Shown piece by piece: positions 1-11,566 of a DNA stretch of 64,000 bases. The stretch's first letter is position 1. Every line of letters begins with the position of its first letter. Position numbers and translations under genes: made by a program. The notes under the pieces were generated by a model. It saw nothing but the letters and a program-made list of their open reading frames with translations. It was not told the DNA's origin and did no database searches. Source of the DNA: Mytilus galloprovincialis (lineage: Eukaryota; Mollusca; Bivalvia; Mytilida; Mytilidae); assembly GCF_965363235.1 (NCBI RefSeq), contig NC_134839.1:95685743-95749742 (forward strand), written 5' to 3'.

Positions 1-56
1 GATTTCTCTTGTGGAGAGTTGTCTCATCTGCAATTATACCACATCATCTTTTTTAC
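1..56 (-). repeat. Dispersed mussel repeat family A, end fragment
   Basis: On the minus strand this reads as the start of a common repeat (AAGATGTGGTATAATTGC, then GAGACAACTCTCC). The same end recurs at 11567, 11885, 24370, 26402 and 41636 on the plus strand, and as short minus-strand pieces near 29568, 33899 and 34151. It is cut by the window edge. Confidence 0.6.
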
Positions 57-308
57 ATTCAATGTGGATGAAATTCCAAAAGGACTTGTAATGTTTCATT
101 TTGGACCTTTTGAACCTTAATATGGACCAATTTTAAAAATTAGACACAAAATGAAAATTCTGAATACACAGTTATATCCAGCATATCAAGCAAACCAACA
201 AATTCAATATTTGTAGTAATCAAACAAAATTAAAATTAGGATCTAAAATTAGCTCAATATGGACCAAATTCAAAAAGGACTAAACAAGAATGTGTTCCCA
301 GTACATGG

Positions 309-559
309 ATGCCCCACTCGCACTATCATTTTCTATGTTCAGTGGACCGTGAAATTGGGGTCAAAACTCTAATTTGACATTAAAATAAGAAAGATCATAT
401 CATATGGAACATATATACTAAGTTTCAGGTTGATTGGACTTCAACTTCATCAAAAACTAACTCGACCAAAAACTTTAACCTGAAACTGGAAAGACGATCA
501 AACTAACGAACGCACAGACCAGATAACATAATGCCCCTCTACTATCGTAGGTGGGGCAT
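309..559. mobile_element. Short inverted-repeat element with 3' hairpin
   Basis: The left end reads ATGCCCCAC and the right end GTGGGGCAT, so the termini are inverted. The right end also folds on itself (ATGCCCC at 531 against GGGGCAT at 553-559). There is no coding potential. It looks like a non-autonomous mussel repeat, and its class is unknown. Confidence 0.5.
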
Positions 560-560
560 A

Positions 561-3500
561 AAAATTAGAAATAGTGTGTACACTGTTAGTTTTGGCTAAT
601 CAAAGAGACTAAATAATATTTTTTTTAATGAATTCAAACAGTTTTTTTTATTTTGGATCCTTAAAACCTCAATGTTGACCAATGTAAAAGCAGGACCCAA
701 AAATCCAAAATAGCAATATAGTTTGATTCAGCATGCAAAAAGACCCCACAATTTCAAGACTTTGAATGAAACCCCATTGAAACAATACCGTTTGTATAAA
801 TTGCTTAATTCTTAAAATACATTCTACTTTTGCCCAAACAAACAAGAGACTACTATATTAGACTAATGTCAACAACAGGGCACTATTAATCCATATTTTC
901 TGTCACATAAACATTATAGAAGATATACAATCAATTTATGAAATAATAAATTGTAGAAAAGTAGAGACAATAACCTCTTTTTGGGCAGCAATAAACTCAG
1001 TAAACAAATAATGATTTTAATTCTTAAATTCATTATTTTTTAAAAATACATTTATGGAACACGACCGGATCTTTTCTACGAAAAAAATAACAATTTTATC
1101 CCAGTGTTCATATTTTGACAAAATCCATCCATGTATCTGCAAATAACAAAATTTTGCACAAATTCTGACACCTCAGGTTGTATTGTCTGACTTTACGTTA
1201 CTCTTTTATTCATTACTTCACACTTTGGTAGTTTTAAACCATAAGTTCACTTGTTTATCATTGTTCCTGAAAGAAAAAAGTACATATTATTGTACATGTA
1301 TATAATAAATGTTGATGTACAATGTATGTAAAACAAAAAATTATGCATACATCATGTCCATTAATGTGGCATGGAAAAAAATCCCCTTCTAGTTTTTATA
1401 CATTTTGTATATATCTCTTCTTGTTATATGTCATGGTATTTTCTGATATTTTTAATGCAGCAATTAAAAAAAAAATGCTGACTTGTAATTTATCATTTGG
1501 CAGAGGTAAAATTTCATATTTCTGACTTGTGATTAAGCTCAGAAACACTGATGATGAATTAAGACACTTGCAAGTGAATAATTCAACCTCATTGAATCCC
1601 TATTCATGTGATCTTCAATTAAACCCTTAGCTAGAAATGGATTATGCATGGTTGATGTGTGTTAGGCTATTAATCAGTTATTAGAAAAGAATGTCAACAT
1701 TGAAAGTGAAATAAAGGTAAATCATTAGATTGACTGATTCGATCCACAAAAAAATCAGTCTTATACAGGTAAAATCGAAAACTAGCTTATTTTTTTAACC
1801 TTACAAGTTTATACATGTATATAAATACTTGTACATACTTGTATATATCAGTTAGACTGAAATGAGTGATCTTAAATCACTGATTCAAGTAACATTTTGT
1901 CCAGAAATGTTGGAAGTAAGAGTTGTCTTTCTTTAATAATCATCAATTTTAAAAGTACTAGTAGTATAAATAAAACACTAGACTAAGTGATTTAATTTTA
2001 TTGTACTTTAAATATACTGTACATTTTTTATGAATCAGGGACTAATTATGTTCATATATGAAATCCCATTTAGTTTATTTAAAATCACCTCAGTAAATAG
2101 TTTCTGGTGTTTTCTTTCATTATCAGGTATGGAATGTCAGACCTTTTTACTAGGGTCATCCCTCTGACAAACATGCAAGAAAGCTAGTCCTACTGTACCT
2201 AGGCCTTCTCGTGTCAAATACTGGTAGACCATTTCTGAAAGACAATTCAACTATAAACATTGATTTCAAAAATTCGGATAACACAAATTCAAAGTGAGGT
2301 CAATAAATAGTCTTTTACATGTTTTAATCAAAACAAGTTTTAGATCTATAGAATATAAACAAATTTCAAGACCTGCTTTCTTTCAAATTCCCTCATGAGA
2401 TTTGTTGACCTGAATTTTCATACTCTATTATATAAACAATGATATTTAAAACAGATATTCAAATGATTTTAAAGGATGTTTAAGCTTAAACAATATAGTT
2501 AGTACTGTTGATTAAAACACTTGTGACAATATACATTGTTAAAGGAGGATGACCATTATCAGGATTCTCACTACAGATTTTTTTTTTTACATGACGAGTC
2601 AAGCAGTGAAAAGATGAAATTTTATTGATACACTTTACATATGCATGCTCACAAAATTTTGAAAAGTTTGCAAGTACAATGTACATGATGTATGAATATT
2701 AATACTGAAACATACATGATGATCATCTGATGAGTTGAGCCTTTTCAACTAATATTTAGGATAAATTACATTGAATTAAAAAGGCTTAAAATTTACAGTA
2801 ACTGACAGAAAAATGTAAACAATTACAAACAATGTACATGTTCTAAAGGTATACATATTTTGCCTTGCAAAAGTCTGCCTTGAGTCACAAGCCCAATGTC
2901 TGAGTCTGGTACATGCAAATTTAAAATAGATACAAATTTAGTAAAATAATTTTTGAGGGTCTTATGAAGGAAAAATGTGGAAATTTCTGGTGGCCATGCT
3001 GAAAGCATTAATATGTGATCCACTGTTTTAGGGTTTGTATGACCAAATGATTTATTGTCTGACATTTTGAGGGTCACACAAAGTTTGTGATACATAGCTG
3101 AAAGGCTTCAAAGCAAAAAAAAATGTAAAAGCCTTTCAATACCTCATAATTATTTGGACTAACACCAAGCGTCATCGGATACAGACAGCCTGAGAACCTT
3201 TACTAAATTTATCAATATGTTTTTTTTATCTTAGGTTTGTACATTTGTACTTCTTTCCAAAATTTCACTTGATGTAGCTGTAGGCCTCAGATCAAAATTA
3301 ATTCCCTTTGTTCGTGGTCTAGGAATATAGTTCCCAATTATTATATAGGGTATTTCTTCCCAAGTAATCTGTCTACTGTTTTCTTTGAAATGTTTACTAT
3401 TAAAGTGGTCCTATCAGTTGCATTTATATTGAAATAAGTAAAACATGTGGAAAAAAATTATTGTTGGAAGTGAAAGTAGTGATTTGGCCAAAATGAAAGT

Positions 3501-3680
3501 AGGGTAGAAATTAGCCTTCGTCATTTATTCAAGATTCAAATCCTACCATTGGCATGCTAATAGGGCCCTCAAAAGAAAAAGCACTGATGGAATTTGTCCT
3601 GGGACAAGTATATTTTATCAGAATAATAATGGTCTATATTAAAGCAGTTAAATTTATTTCATGTTTGTAGCGGTGCAAAT
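561..3680. other. AT-rich intergenic DNA, no gene seen
   Basis: No coding exon could be supported here. 1540-1870 is a diverged partial copy of the 40243-41080 element: both share the run from CACTTGCAAGTGAAT to the AAATCATT stretch. The 2823-3095 minus-strand frame follows a splice-acceptor-like CCTTTCAG, but its translation looks non-coding. Confidence 0.4.
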
Positions 3681-3683
3681 TTT

Positions 3684-3947
3684 TTAATTCAATTTGACTG
3701 TAACTAAAAAATGCATTGTAGCCAAGGGGAAGAATAAATGTGTTCTGAGGCCTGTATATGCCTCTATATAAATATGACACCGGGTGACCCCCCCTTTTTT
3801 TGGAGGGGGTCTACCATAACATAACGAATCCGGGTCCACTATAAACCCAGGTCTTTGAGTTGTAGACATGTTTTGAGGATCACCAGTGATCACTGCTTCT
3901 GAAATTGGTTGTGACTTGTGTACGCCTTTTTGAGACCCCTCGCCCAT
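3684..3947 (-). CDS. Unrecognised candidate 5' coding exon
   Basis: An 87-codon minus-strand frame opens at an ATG at 3947 with MGEGSQKGVHKSQPISEAVI, followed by a charged, Pro-, Ser- and Thr-rich stretch and the motif GRPPPKKGG near residue 46. I do not recognise the protein. The amino-acid mix up to about residue 55 looks more protein-like than the usual spurious frames here, and a CpG-rich patch lies just upstream on that strand (4130-4460), as expected near a promoter. A donor could lie near the GGTAGACC at about 3810. The tail of the frame looks like read-through into intron. No partner exon was found, so it may be chance. Confidence 0.22.
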   Translation of the reverse strand: MGEGSQKGVHKSQPISEAVITGDPQNMSTTQRPGFIVDPDSLCYGRPPPKKGGVTRCHIYIEAYTGLRTHLFFPLATMHFLVTVKLN

Positions 3948-4129
3948 GTTTCACATCATAAAAACACAACTTGTACAAATCTTTCTTTGTAAAAATAGAG
4001 GAAAATACTGATTTTTTCGTCAAAAAAACGAGCAGCACGTTTATATTTTACTTAGAAAGCTTGCAAAGTTGTTTTTAACAATTTCTTGGGCTAAAGTTGC
4101 GAGTTTGACACAAAAAGAAGGGCCTCGCG

Positions 4130-4460
4130 GCCACTTCAAAAGCTTGCCCATCTGTGGGCGATTAATAATTGTTCAAAAAAATTATACCACACGAATCGGG
4201 TGAGTTTTGGCTATCTTACTTTCAAGATGGGCAACTTAAAATTACTCCACTCACCTGTATCGTGGCTTTCTGTAACCCACTACCATCTTCGAAGCGGCAA
4301 AGAGGAACAACAATGCGTAACTGCGCATGCTCGAGATCGTTCATTTCAAATAGTAAAATTAGCCCATACCGGACGGTATTGTCAAGAATTTCAATAACGG
4401 CCGGGAAACAGACTAGTCTGGAGTGGTCGATAGGGTTTTCTATGTGATGCTATATCGCGT
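4130..4460. promoter_or_regulatory. CpG-rich patch, possible promoter
   Basis: Within very AT-rich surroundings this stretch is dense in CG dinucleotides (for example GAAGCGGC, AATGCGTAACTGCGCATGC, ACCGGACGG, ACGGCCGGG). It sits upstream of the candidate minus-strand exon at 3684-3947. It could be a promoter or simply a less-decayed repeat. The sequence alone does not decide. Confidence 0.25.
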
Positions 4461-4621
4461 ACGTGGTATCCTTGAGCATGTTAAGTTTTGAGTCAGATTT
4501 TAAAATCTAAAATCTAAGAGCTTAAAATATGATCTTCAAAATCTCAACTTTGTATGATTTTAAATCTAAAATTTAAACCCTAAAACCTCATTTTTTTTTA
4601 AATTGGTAGTCGTCTATTATC

Positions 4622-4690
4622 TAAAAGGCAGTGGCTATTTGACCGGCACCGGCAAAATAGCAATTTTGCTATTTAGCTGGCTCTGATTAA
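4622..4690 (-). repeat. Short repeat, inverted partner of 22690-22755
   Basis: GGCAGTGGCTATTTGACCGG and the following self-complementary AAATAGCAATTTTGCTATTT recur in reverse orientation at 22690-22755. The unit is partly palindromic. Confidence 0.5.
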
Positions 4691-5139
4691 ATTATATCTC
4701 ACTAAAATTAAAATTTAAGAATAATAATTAAATATCAAAATTTTCTAGTTAAAAACTTTTGTTACTGTTGCTCATATAAACACTTAAACTTCTTATTTAA
4801 AAAAAAATAAAAAAATTATGTTGCGTACACATCGAAAATTTGACAAAAAATAAAAATATGGGGAATCTATTAAGAAAAGAAGTGAAGTAATAAGCCTAAA
4901 TTAAAAAGTAACATACAAATATGATAATAGTCATTTTGTAGCTATACTACATTCCGGAAACAAGTATACTCTATTCATTTTCGGAACCAGCATTGTGGTT
5001 GTGTTGCCGATGCAATAGCAGAATGGTCTTTCAGTGCCATGAGAAGACTTGAGAAATACAATTACAATCAAGAAATTATCTGGCTTGGTCTTTTGAACAT
5101 AAACCGTGAAATCAGACATATTTTTTCAGCATATGAAAG

Positions 5140-5174
5140 CAGAGACATATAATACATTGTATTATATGTCTCTG
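5140..5174. repeat. Perfect 17 bp-arm palindrome
   Basis: Left arm CAGAGACATATAATACA and right arm TGTATTATATGTCTCTG are exact reverse complements separated by a single T at 5157. No gene is adjacent. Confidence 0.7.
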
Positions 5175-5400
5175 ATGAAAGGAGGGAAATGGTCCTTGAT
5201 TTTTAGAATTATATTTGAGAATTAAAAGTTAAAAAAGACTAAAACATAGAGAAATGTAATTGTATTCATTAATGTATTTTCTCATTTAAAAAATATCATG
5301 TAAGTTGCACAGACGTTGTTCCTTATTATCCAATCTAACTCAACCCAATACACATTAGAAGTTTGTTTTTCTCTAATTATTGTTTTCTTCAAATTTATTA

Positions 5401-6601
5401 GGTCTTTCCACCTTTCTTGTGGAAAGACCTATTGTATTTGTTCTGATTATTTTTTTTTTTTTCTTCCGCCTAATTTTTTTCTTGCGGTGTAAAAATGTTT
5501 CAAAAGATGTCGCTTAGTTTTTTTGTATATGATATCATTCAGTCTATACGCTTTTGAAACTGACCCTGTTTAACCGAACACTTTTCTTTGTAAGAGTTAT
5601 CTCCCCAAACACTGTTTTTCTTGTTATCAGATCTCCTCCGCAACCGTAAAAGAAAGCGACAAATTTATTTTTCCAAATTGCTCGTTATATCCTCAGGATG
5701 TTACGTTTTATTTTCACCGAAGCTTTACGAAGACTCCATATGAGAGTTATTTCCCCTTTTGTAATGAAATAAATGAAATAAATTTGTCACTGGAAAACCA
5801 TTAGTGATAGAGGCCTAGGGTCTTTTGATTTGAGGTCCTTGGTCCAAAAAAATGAAAATGAGGTCAAGGTCAAAGGTCAAGGTCATGTTCAAAAATATGA
5901 TTTTGGCTTGTTATCTCTTATTTTCAGAAATCCTATAAGATATCGACAAAATATTTTCACAAAATGTGTGTTACGACATGGCGTAACACGTAAATTTTAG
6001 TTAAAAGGGTACGTAAACATTTGATGCGACTTTTCCCCCTTTTATATCTTATATTAGTTGTATGGTAATATAACTCATTATCATTATAAAGTAAAGGCTT
6101 AGGGTCTTTTGATTTAAGATCCTTGGTCCAAAAAAATGAAAATTAGGTCAAGGTCAAAGGTCAAGGTCAAATTCTAAATTTTGATTTTTGCTTATTTTCA
6201 CTCTTTTTCATTAACCTTATAAGATTTCAACAAATTATTTTTACTAAATTGTTAGTTGCGACATGTCGTAACTTATACATTTTGATTGGAAGGGTGCGAA
6301 GAGAATAAATGGGTTTTTTGCCCCTGTTATATTTAGAATTATGCGTAAAGTGATATTACTCATGAACCATACATAATACAGACCTAGGGTCTTTTAATTT
6401 GGGATCCTTGGCTTATGACCTTGAAATTGAGGTCAAGGTCATAGGTTAATTGGACGTTCTAGATTTTGACCTTTGCTTGAAATTCATATTTATATATCAT
6501 TTAGCCATAGGAACTGACATTTTCAACTGAATTTTAATATTTTCATATCAAAATAGATCCTTATTGGTGGAAAGACCTTCAATTGTTCTTTGAACAATTG
6601 G
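5401..6601 (+). mobile_element. Hairpin-ended non-autonomous element, copy 1
   Basis: It begins with a terminal hairpin (GGTCTTTCCAC against GTGGAAAGACC, 5401-5433). It ends with GGTGGAAAGACC followed by a second hairpin (CAATTGTTC against GAACAATTG). The interior repeats a module twice: a GAGGTCCTTGGTCC-like run followed by AGGTCAAGGTCAAAGGTCAA. A second copy lies at 38873-39788. No ORF is present. Confidence 0.6.
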
Positions 6602-7340
6602 TTTTTAATTTATCATATATTTAGTTTCAAAAGTTGATTTTAAACTGCTGAAAATCTGATTGTTGTGAGGTCATGTTAAGTCGCAGGCCTGAAATTCAGA
6701 GAACGCAGGATTTTTTCACTAATAACACAAGAGCTTCTGGGGCCTAGAGCGGCCCTAAGAACCCCTCGCCTTATGACTTACACTCGGCTTTGAGTACACA
6801 TCATTTTGGCCTAGCTACACCCCTGGAGTCGATTTCAAAAAAGAACTTACGAATAAGATTTGTCGTAAGTCATGAACAATTCAGTATACTAACGATCAAT
6901 CTTAGTCGTAAGAGTTTTTGTTAAAAACTGACTCCAGGCTATTTAGAGTGTAAATAAAGAAAAGAACCCTATCTACATATTAACATATGCACACATGATG
7001 TAGATTCAAAGGAAGCCAGTGTAATATGTAGTTCTTGTTTGGAGTGTCAACATTTATCTTGTGCTAGACTAAAAAAACTTCCAAAAGGCAAAGAATTGGT
7101 TTTGTAACCATTGCAAATGTTAAATCATGTGTCTATTTGAAATTTATCAAACAACTATTAAAATATTGTCTGTTATGTCTGTTTTATGATGTAGTTTTGA
7201 ATAACACTATTTTTTATACTGGCAAGATATTTAAACCATAAATTTTACACAGATTTGAAAATCAACTTTTTTTATAAATATTTTAGAAATAAATATATTT
7301 AATAATGTATTTACAAATGTGTTTTCATGCTTTTGATTAT

Positions 7341-7376
7341 CGCGCGTTTCGTCTACAAAAGACTCATCAGTGACGC
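7341..7376 (-). ncRNA. Hammerhead ribozyme, truncated at array edge
   Basis: On the minus strand this has GCGTCA, CTGATGA, stem II (GTCT, loop, AGAC) and GAAA. It stops at CGCGCG, two bases before the expected cleavage site, so the 3' strand of stem I is absent. It cannot form the full ribozyme alone. Confidence 0.7.
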
Positions 7377-7694
7377 TCGAATCGAAAAAAGTTAAAAAGG
7401 CCAAATAAAGTACGAAGTCGAAGAGCATTGAGGACCAACATTCCTAAAAGTTTTGCCTAATCCAGCTAAGGTAATCTATGTCTGAGGTAGAAAAGCCTTA
7501 GTATTTCAAAAATTCAAAATTTTGTAAACAGTTAATTTATAAATATAACAATATCAATGATAATTCATGTCAGCACAAAAAGTGCTGACTACTGGGCTGA
7601 TGACCCTCGGGGAAATAAATCTCCACCAGCAGTGGCATCGACCCAGTGGTTGTAAATAAACTCATCATAGAAACAAAGACTAAAATTTGTATAT

Positions 7695-7738
7695 ACGCCA
7701 GACGCGCGTTTCGTCTACAAAAGACTCATAAGTGACAC
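7695..7738 (-). ncRNA. Hammerhead ribozyme, core mutated
   Basis: All stems are present, but the invariant core CTGATGA reads CTTATGA, so the essential G is replaced. Stem I has also changed (GTGTCA instead of GCGTCA). It is predicted to be inactive. Confidence 0.75.
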
Positions 7739-8058
7739 TCGATTTGAAAAAAGTTAAAAAGGCCAAATAAAGTACGAAGTTGAAGAGCATTGAGGACCAA
7801 AATTCCTAAAAGTTTTGCCTAATCCAGCTAAGGTAATCTATGCCTGAGGTAGAAAAGCCTTAATATTTCAAAAATTCTAAGTTATGTAAACAGTTAATTT
7901 ATGAATATAACCATATCAATGATAATTCATGTCAGCACAAAAAGTGCTGACTACTGGGCTGGTGATACCCTCAGGGAAATAAATCTCCACCAGCAGTGGC
8001 ATCGACCCAGTGATTGTAAATAAACTCATCATAGATACAAGGACTAAAATTTGTATAT

Positions 8059-8102
8059 ACGCCAGACGCGCGTTTCTTCTACAAAAGACTCATCAGTGAC
8101 GC
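8059..8102 (-). ncRNA. Hammerhead ribozyme, weakened stem II
   Basis: The core CTGATGA and GAAA are intact. The base pair that closes stem II is lost (AGAA instead of AGAC), leaving three pairs. Stem I GCGTCA/TGGCGT and the cleavage triplet GTC are intact. Confidence 0.75.
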
Positions 8103-8264
8103 TCGAATCGAAAAAAGTTAAAAAGGCCAAAGTACGAAGTTGAAGAGCATTGAGGACCAAAATTCCCAAAAGTTTTGCCAAATCCTGCTAAGGTAATCTA
8201 TGCCTGAGGTAGAAAAGCCTTAGTATTTCAAAAATTCTAAATTTTGTAAACAGTTAATTTATAA

Positions 8265-9874
8265 GAGACAATATCTGAAAAAGTCTAATTTCCATGTCCC
8301 GCACTTCACCAGCAATTATTTTTTTATTCAACCATCTTTTTTGAAAATTTTAAGTTTTAGTATAAACTAAATTATATAATGCACCATGGCCTGCCAATTA
8401 AACACTCATTCTTATATTTCTTCCAATAAAATATTGTAATTTAAATGTTCAACCCCCCCCCTAAAATCATGTTGTCCCCTGTGTTTTTTTGAAAACTAAA
8501 TCATTCAAATAATATCCAAATTAACTAAACAGGCGTCCAATTCTCACATATATGATATATTATTTAATAAACTTGCCCCTAATTTGTCTTTTTATATTAT
8601 AACTATAGCATGTAATAAAATTTTGCAAATTTTAAGAGAAAAAAAATTTGTCCCCAGGGGTGATTTCCCTCCTGTTACCACTGGGTTTTTTTACCTGTGG
8701 AAACGTTTACAAGACCAAAAGTTATTTTCCCATTATGTATTGTGAAGAGCATCATTCCCTGAATGTATTAGTACAAAGAAATAGTTGGAAAGGCGGCCAG
8801 GTTTGAAAATTCAAGCCCATCCAAGGTAAGAATTTATAGAAAAATCCTTATTGGTGTTCTATCCTGTTATAGCCTTTTTTTACACTTTCTGAGAATATTT
8901 TTAAGTGTGCACCACAACATTAAGTGTGTTTTTATATCATCTTTTTAAAAGTTATATGTCACAGGAAATACACTTACATTTAATGTGATAAAAAGGACAA
9001 AAACTATCGCGTAATTCCTTTCTGTTACGTTCTGTCATGTTACCTGATCAAAAGTAACAGCATAACCATCATCAGTAACAGGAAGGATGTTCAAGACAAT
9101 TTCACTGAAGAATCGAACAGTTAATCTACTATATGCCAACCATTTCATTTAATATAAGTTATCACCCCCATATCAAATAAATTTCAAAATAATATACAGT
9201 ATATCGAATAAAAAATTAGGTTTTTTGCTTTTGATAACAGCAGAGAACATTGTGCAATTCTAGTATAGTAGATAGTAACAGAAAGGAATTTATTTTAGAA
9301 TTTTTCATTACCTGGGCAGATTTTTCATCTTGCAAATACAGTTTCAAAGGATAAATGACATTGTTTGCTGTTATCTTCCAATTGTGACCAATCTAAAATG
9401 ATTCATTTTTCTTAAACTTTAAAATAAAGCAGAAAAATCCTTTCTGTTACCAACTCTGTCCTGTTACCGTTGTCCTGTTACTCAAGATTCTTTCATGTTA
9501 CCGACATATCTGACTATATTTAAGTATATTTCTAAACCTTTTGTATTGCAAATGCTAAAATCAATAATTGGCATTTGATAAACTATTGCAGGATATACTA
9601 GTAAACCACAAATAGTGTCTTAAACTTATTCCTTATTCCCATTAGAAACTTTTTAAAATTGATTCACTTTGGTAACAGGAAAGAACTGGATTTTTTTTGT
9701 ACCATTTTTTAAATTGCCATTGTTTCCTTATTAAACAAGTATTTGAATTACAGACAACAGTTCCTAGATCCCCAATGTGTGTTCTTCGATTTGTGCTATT
9801 AAAATACTGGGTCTAAAGAATTTTTTTTGTTTTTTTCTTATTGCCAAAAACTAGACTTTTTCAGATATTGTCTC
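8265..9874. mobile_element. 1610 bp TIR DNA transposon, non-autonomous, TSD ATAA
   Basis: Terminal inverted repeats of 23 bp match exactly, starting GAGACAATATCTGAAAAAGT. ATAA is duplicated at 8261-8264 and 9875-9878. Sister array units read TTTATAAACATAAC or similar without the insert, which proves the empty site. The interior has no long ORF but repeats a CTGTTACC/GGTAACAG motif many times (near 8674, 9025, 9062, 9274, 9445, 9464, 9475, 9498 and 9675). This suggests clustered transposase-binding sites. A 4 bp duplication does not identify the superfamily with confidence. Confidence 0.85.
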
Positions 9875-10032
9875 ATAAACATAACCATATCAATGAAAAT
9901 TCATGTCAGCACAAAACGTGATGACTACTGGGCTGGTGATACCCTCAGGGAAATAAATCTCCACCAGCAGTGGCATCGACCCAGTGGTTGTAAATAAACT
10001 CATCATAGATACAAGGACTAAAATTTGTATAT

Positions 10033-10076
10033 ACGCCAGACGCGCGTTTCGTCTACAAAAGACTCATCAGTGACGC
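10033..10076 (-). ncRNA. Complete type I hammerhead ribozyme (retrozyme)
   Basis: Minus strand, in order: stem I strand GCGTCA (10076-10071), core CTGATGA (10070-10064), stem II GTCT-TTTGT-AGAC, GAAA (10050-10047), a minimal stem III (ACG, 2-nt loop, CGT), cleavage triplet GTC (10041-10039), then stem I strand TGGCGT (10038-10033). Stem I forms six pairs, two of them G-U. Cleavage is predicted between 10039 and 10038. The very short stem III is like that of known animal hammerheads, which often cleave as dimers. Confidence 0.85.
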
Positions 10077-10135
10077 TCGAATCGAAAAAAGTTAAAAAGG
10101 CCAAATAAAGTACGAAGTTGAAGAGCATTGAGTTA

Positions 10136-11566
10136 TTATTCATGTAAACAAATCCCACATTGATGCATAACATGTACAATAATCAGACATCAACCCAAGC
10201 CAACCTGGATGTAATTGAAAGACATCTAGAGGTCAATACACAGAACTTTTTAAACAAAAGACAAAATAATGAAAAATATAGCAAAGTTTTGAGAAGAATT
10301 ATTATGAAATGTATTAATTAGCAATATTTAGAATATATTGTTTAAAATTTAGGTTCCACCTATCATGTTAAAACTGGTATTTCATTGCGGCTAGATTATC
10401 AGAGAGATATTTCATTTATATTGAATCTTATTTTATAATGAAGTCAGATTTGAGAAGGACTTGAGAAATAAAGGTGGAGTAAAGCCCCAATGTCAGTTTT
10501 AGTCTTATATATGTTTGCCAATTTTACTCTTATATATATTTATATTTATTATTGATTCAGTGGTGATGGTAAATAGAAACTCACAAGTCTAAGATAAAAT
10601 TTTATAGTTTAGAATGTTTCTTCATCAGTTAATTAAAAGTAGGTGGAGATACGTTCTTATTTCCAACAGAGGGGCACTCAACCTATATCAATTTGTGCAT
10701 GGAGTGATTGATAGTTGATAGATACTGAATGCTTTTACCACAATTTGTGAAAGTTTTAACCGGTATTTATACTTAAAAATATACAATAATAAAAATTCAT
10801 GTCTTTCACTATCCAACCATGTATACGTAGTATGGCATGCTATTGAGATATGGTTTTGGTCGATGGATGTTTATGAAGGACCTGTATATACGTAGTACGA
10901 AGTATATCACTGGATTGAGCTCTTTGTCCAAGTGTATTATGAAAGTGCTTTGCTTTGAGCTCAGTTCATTGTTATGCAATTCATTCATGGGGAAATAACG
11001 ATTTGACAGACAACTCTCATGTACAAGGAATTATCAAAGCTGTATCCATTTTATGTACAAGGTAAGTAATAGGGAGATAATTGCATTTTATTTAGATTTG
11101 AATCAACCATTTTTGTCCATTAGCCAAATTTTAGAAAAACACAAATTTACCAAACAACGCTACTCTAGTCCTGAGTGTAAATGGTCATCCAGTATGTTAA
11201 AAAAAATATTATAAGGCTTATTTGGCCTAATTGAATTCTAAAACTATATTTCATTGTACATGTTCAACATTTATCATTTATTTGTTTATTTCTTAATTTT
11301 TGTGAATGTATCCAGAATCAAAGATGTGGAACATATTTTATCATAATCATTTGGCAATTAATGCAATCAGTGTCTCTTCCATGCCGGGTTTGAACAAAAA
11401 ATATTAATAAACAGCTCTCTAATGCTCAGGTTGGTTGTCATATTGTGCAACACAGTTAATAATATGGGAAAAACATAGAACTTCTGTTGTCATACAAAAC
11501 ACTGTCAAACATCCAAACATACTATCCACACTGATCTGTGTCCACACTTGTACACAATATAAAAAA
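10136..11566. other. Intergenic DNA, no gene seen
   Basis: No exon is supported. A 70 bp run around 10910-10980 (GATTGAGCTCTTTGTCC onward) recurs diverged at 12832-12900, so at least this part is repeated DNA. Confidence 0.4.

Larger units (their letters stand above)
7341..10135 (-). repeat. Hammerhead retrozyme tandem array (~362 bp units)
   Basis: About 3.3 units repeat with anchors CGCGCGTTT at 7341, 7703, 8067 and 10041. The last spacing is 360 bp after removal of the 1610 bp element and its 4 bp duplication. Read on the minus strand, each unit carries a hammerhead ribozyme motif. Tandem units of a few hundred bases with hammerheads are the hallmark of retrozymes, non-coding retroelements whose RNA self-cleaves and circularises. 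From memory, these are known from animals including bivalves. The units have no ORF. The flanks at 7337-7340 and 10136-10139 both read TTAT, a weak candidate target duplication. Confidence 0.75.

Noticed and set aside
10610-10640. TCATCAG near 10623 as another hammerhead core
   Set aside because: On the minus strand CTGATGA is followed almost directly by AGAAAC, with no room for stem II.
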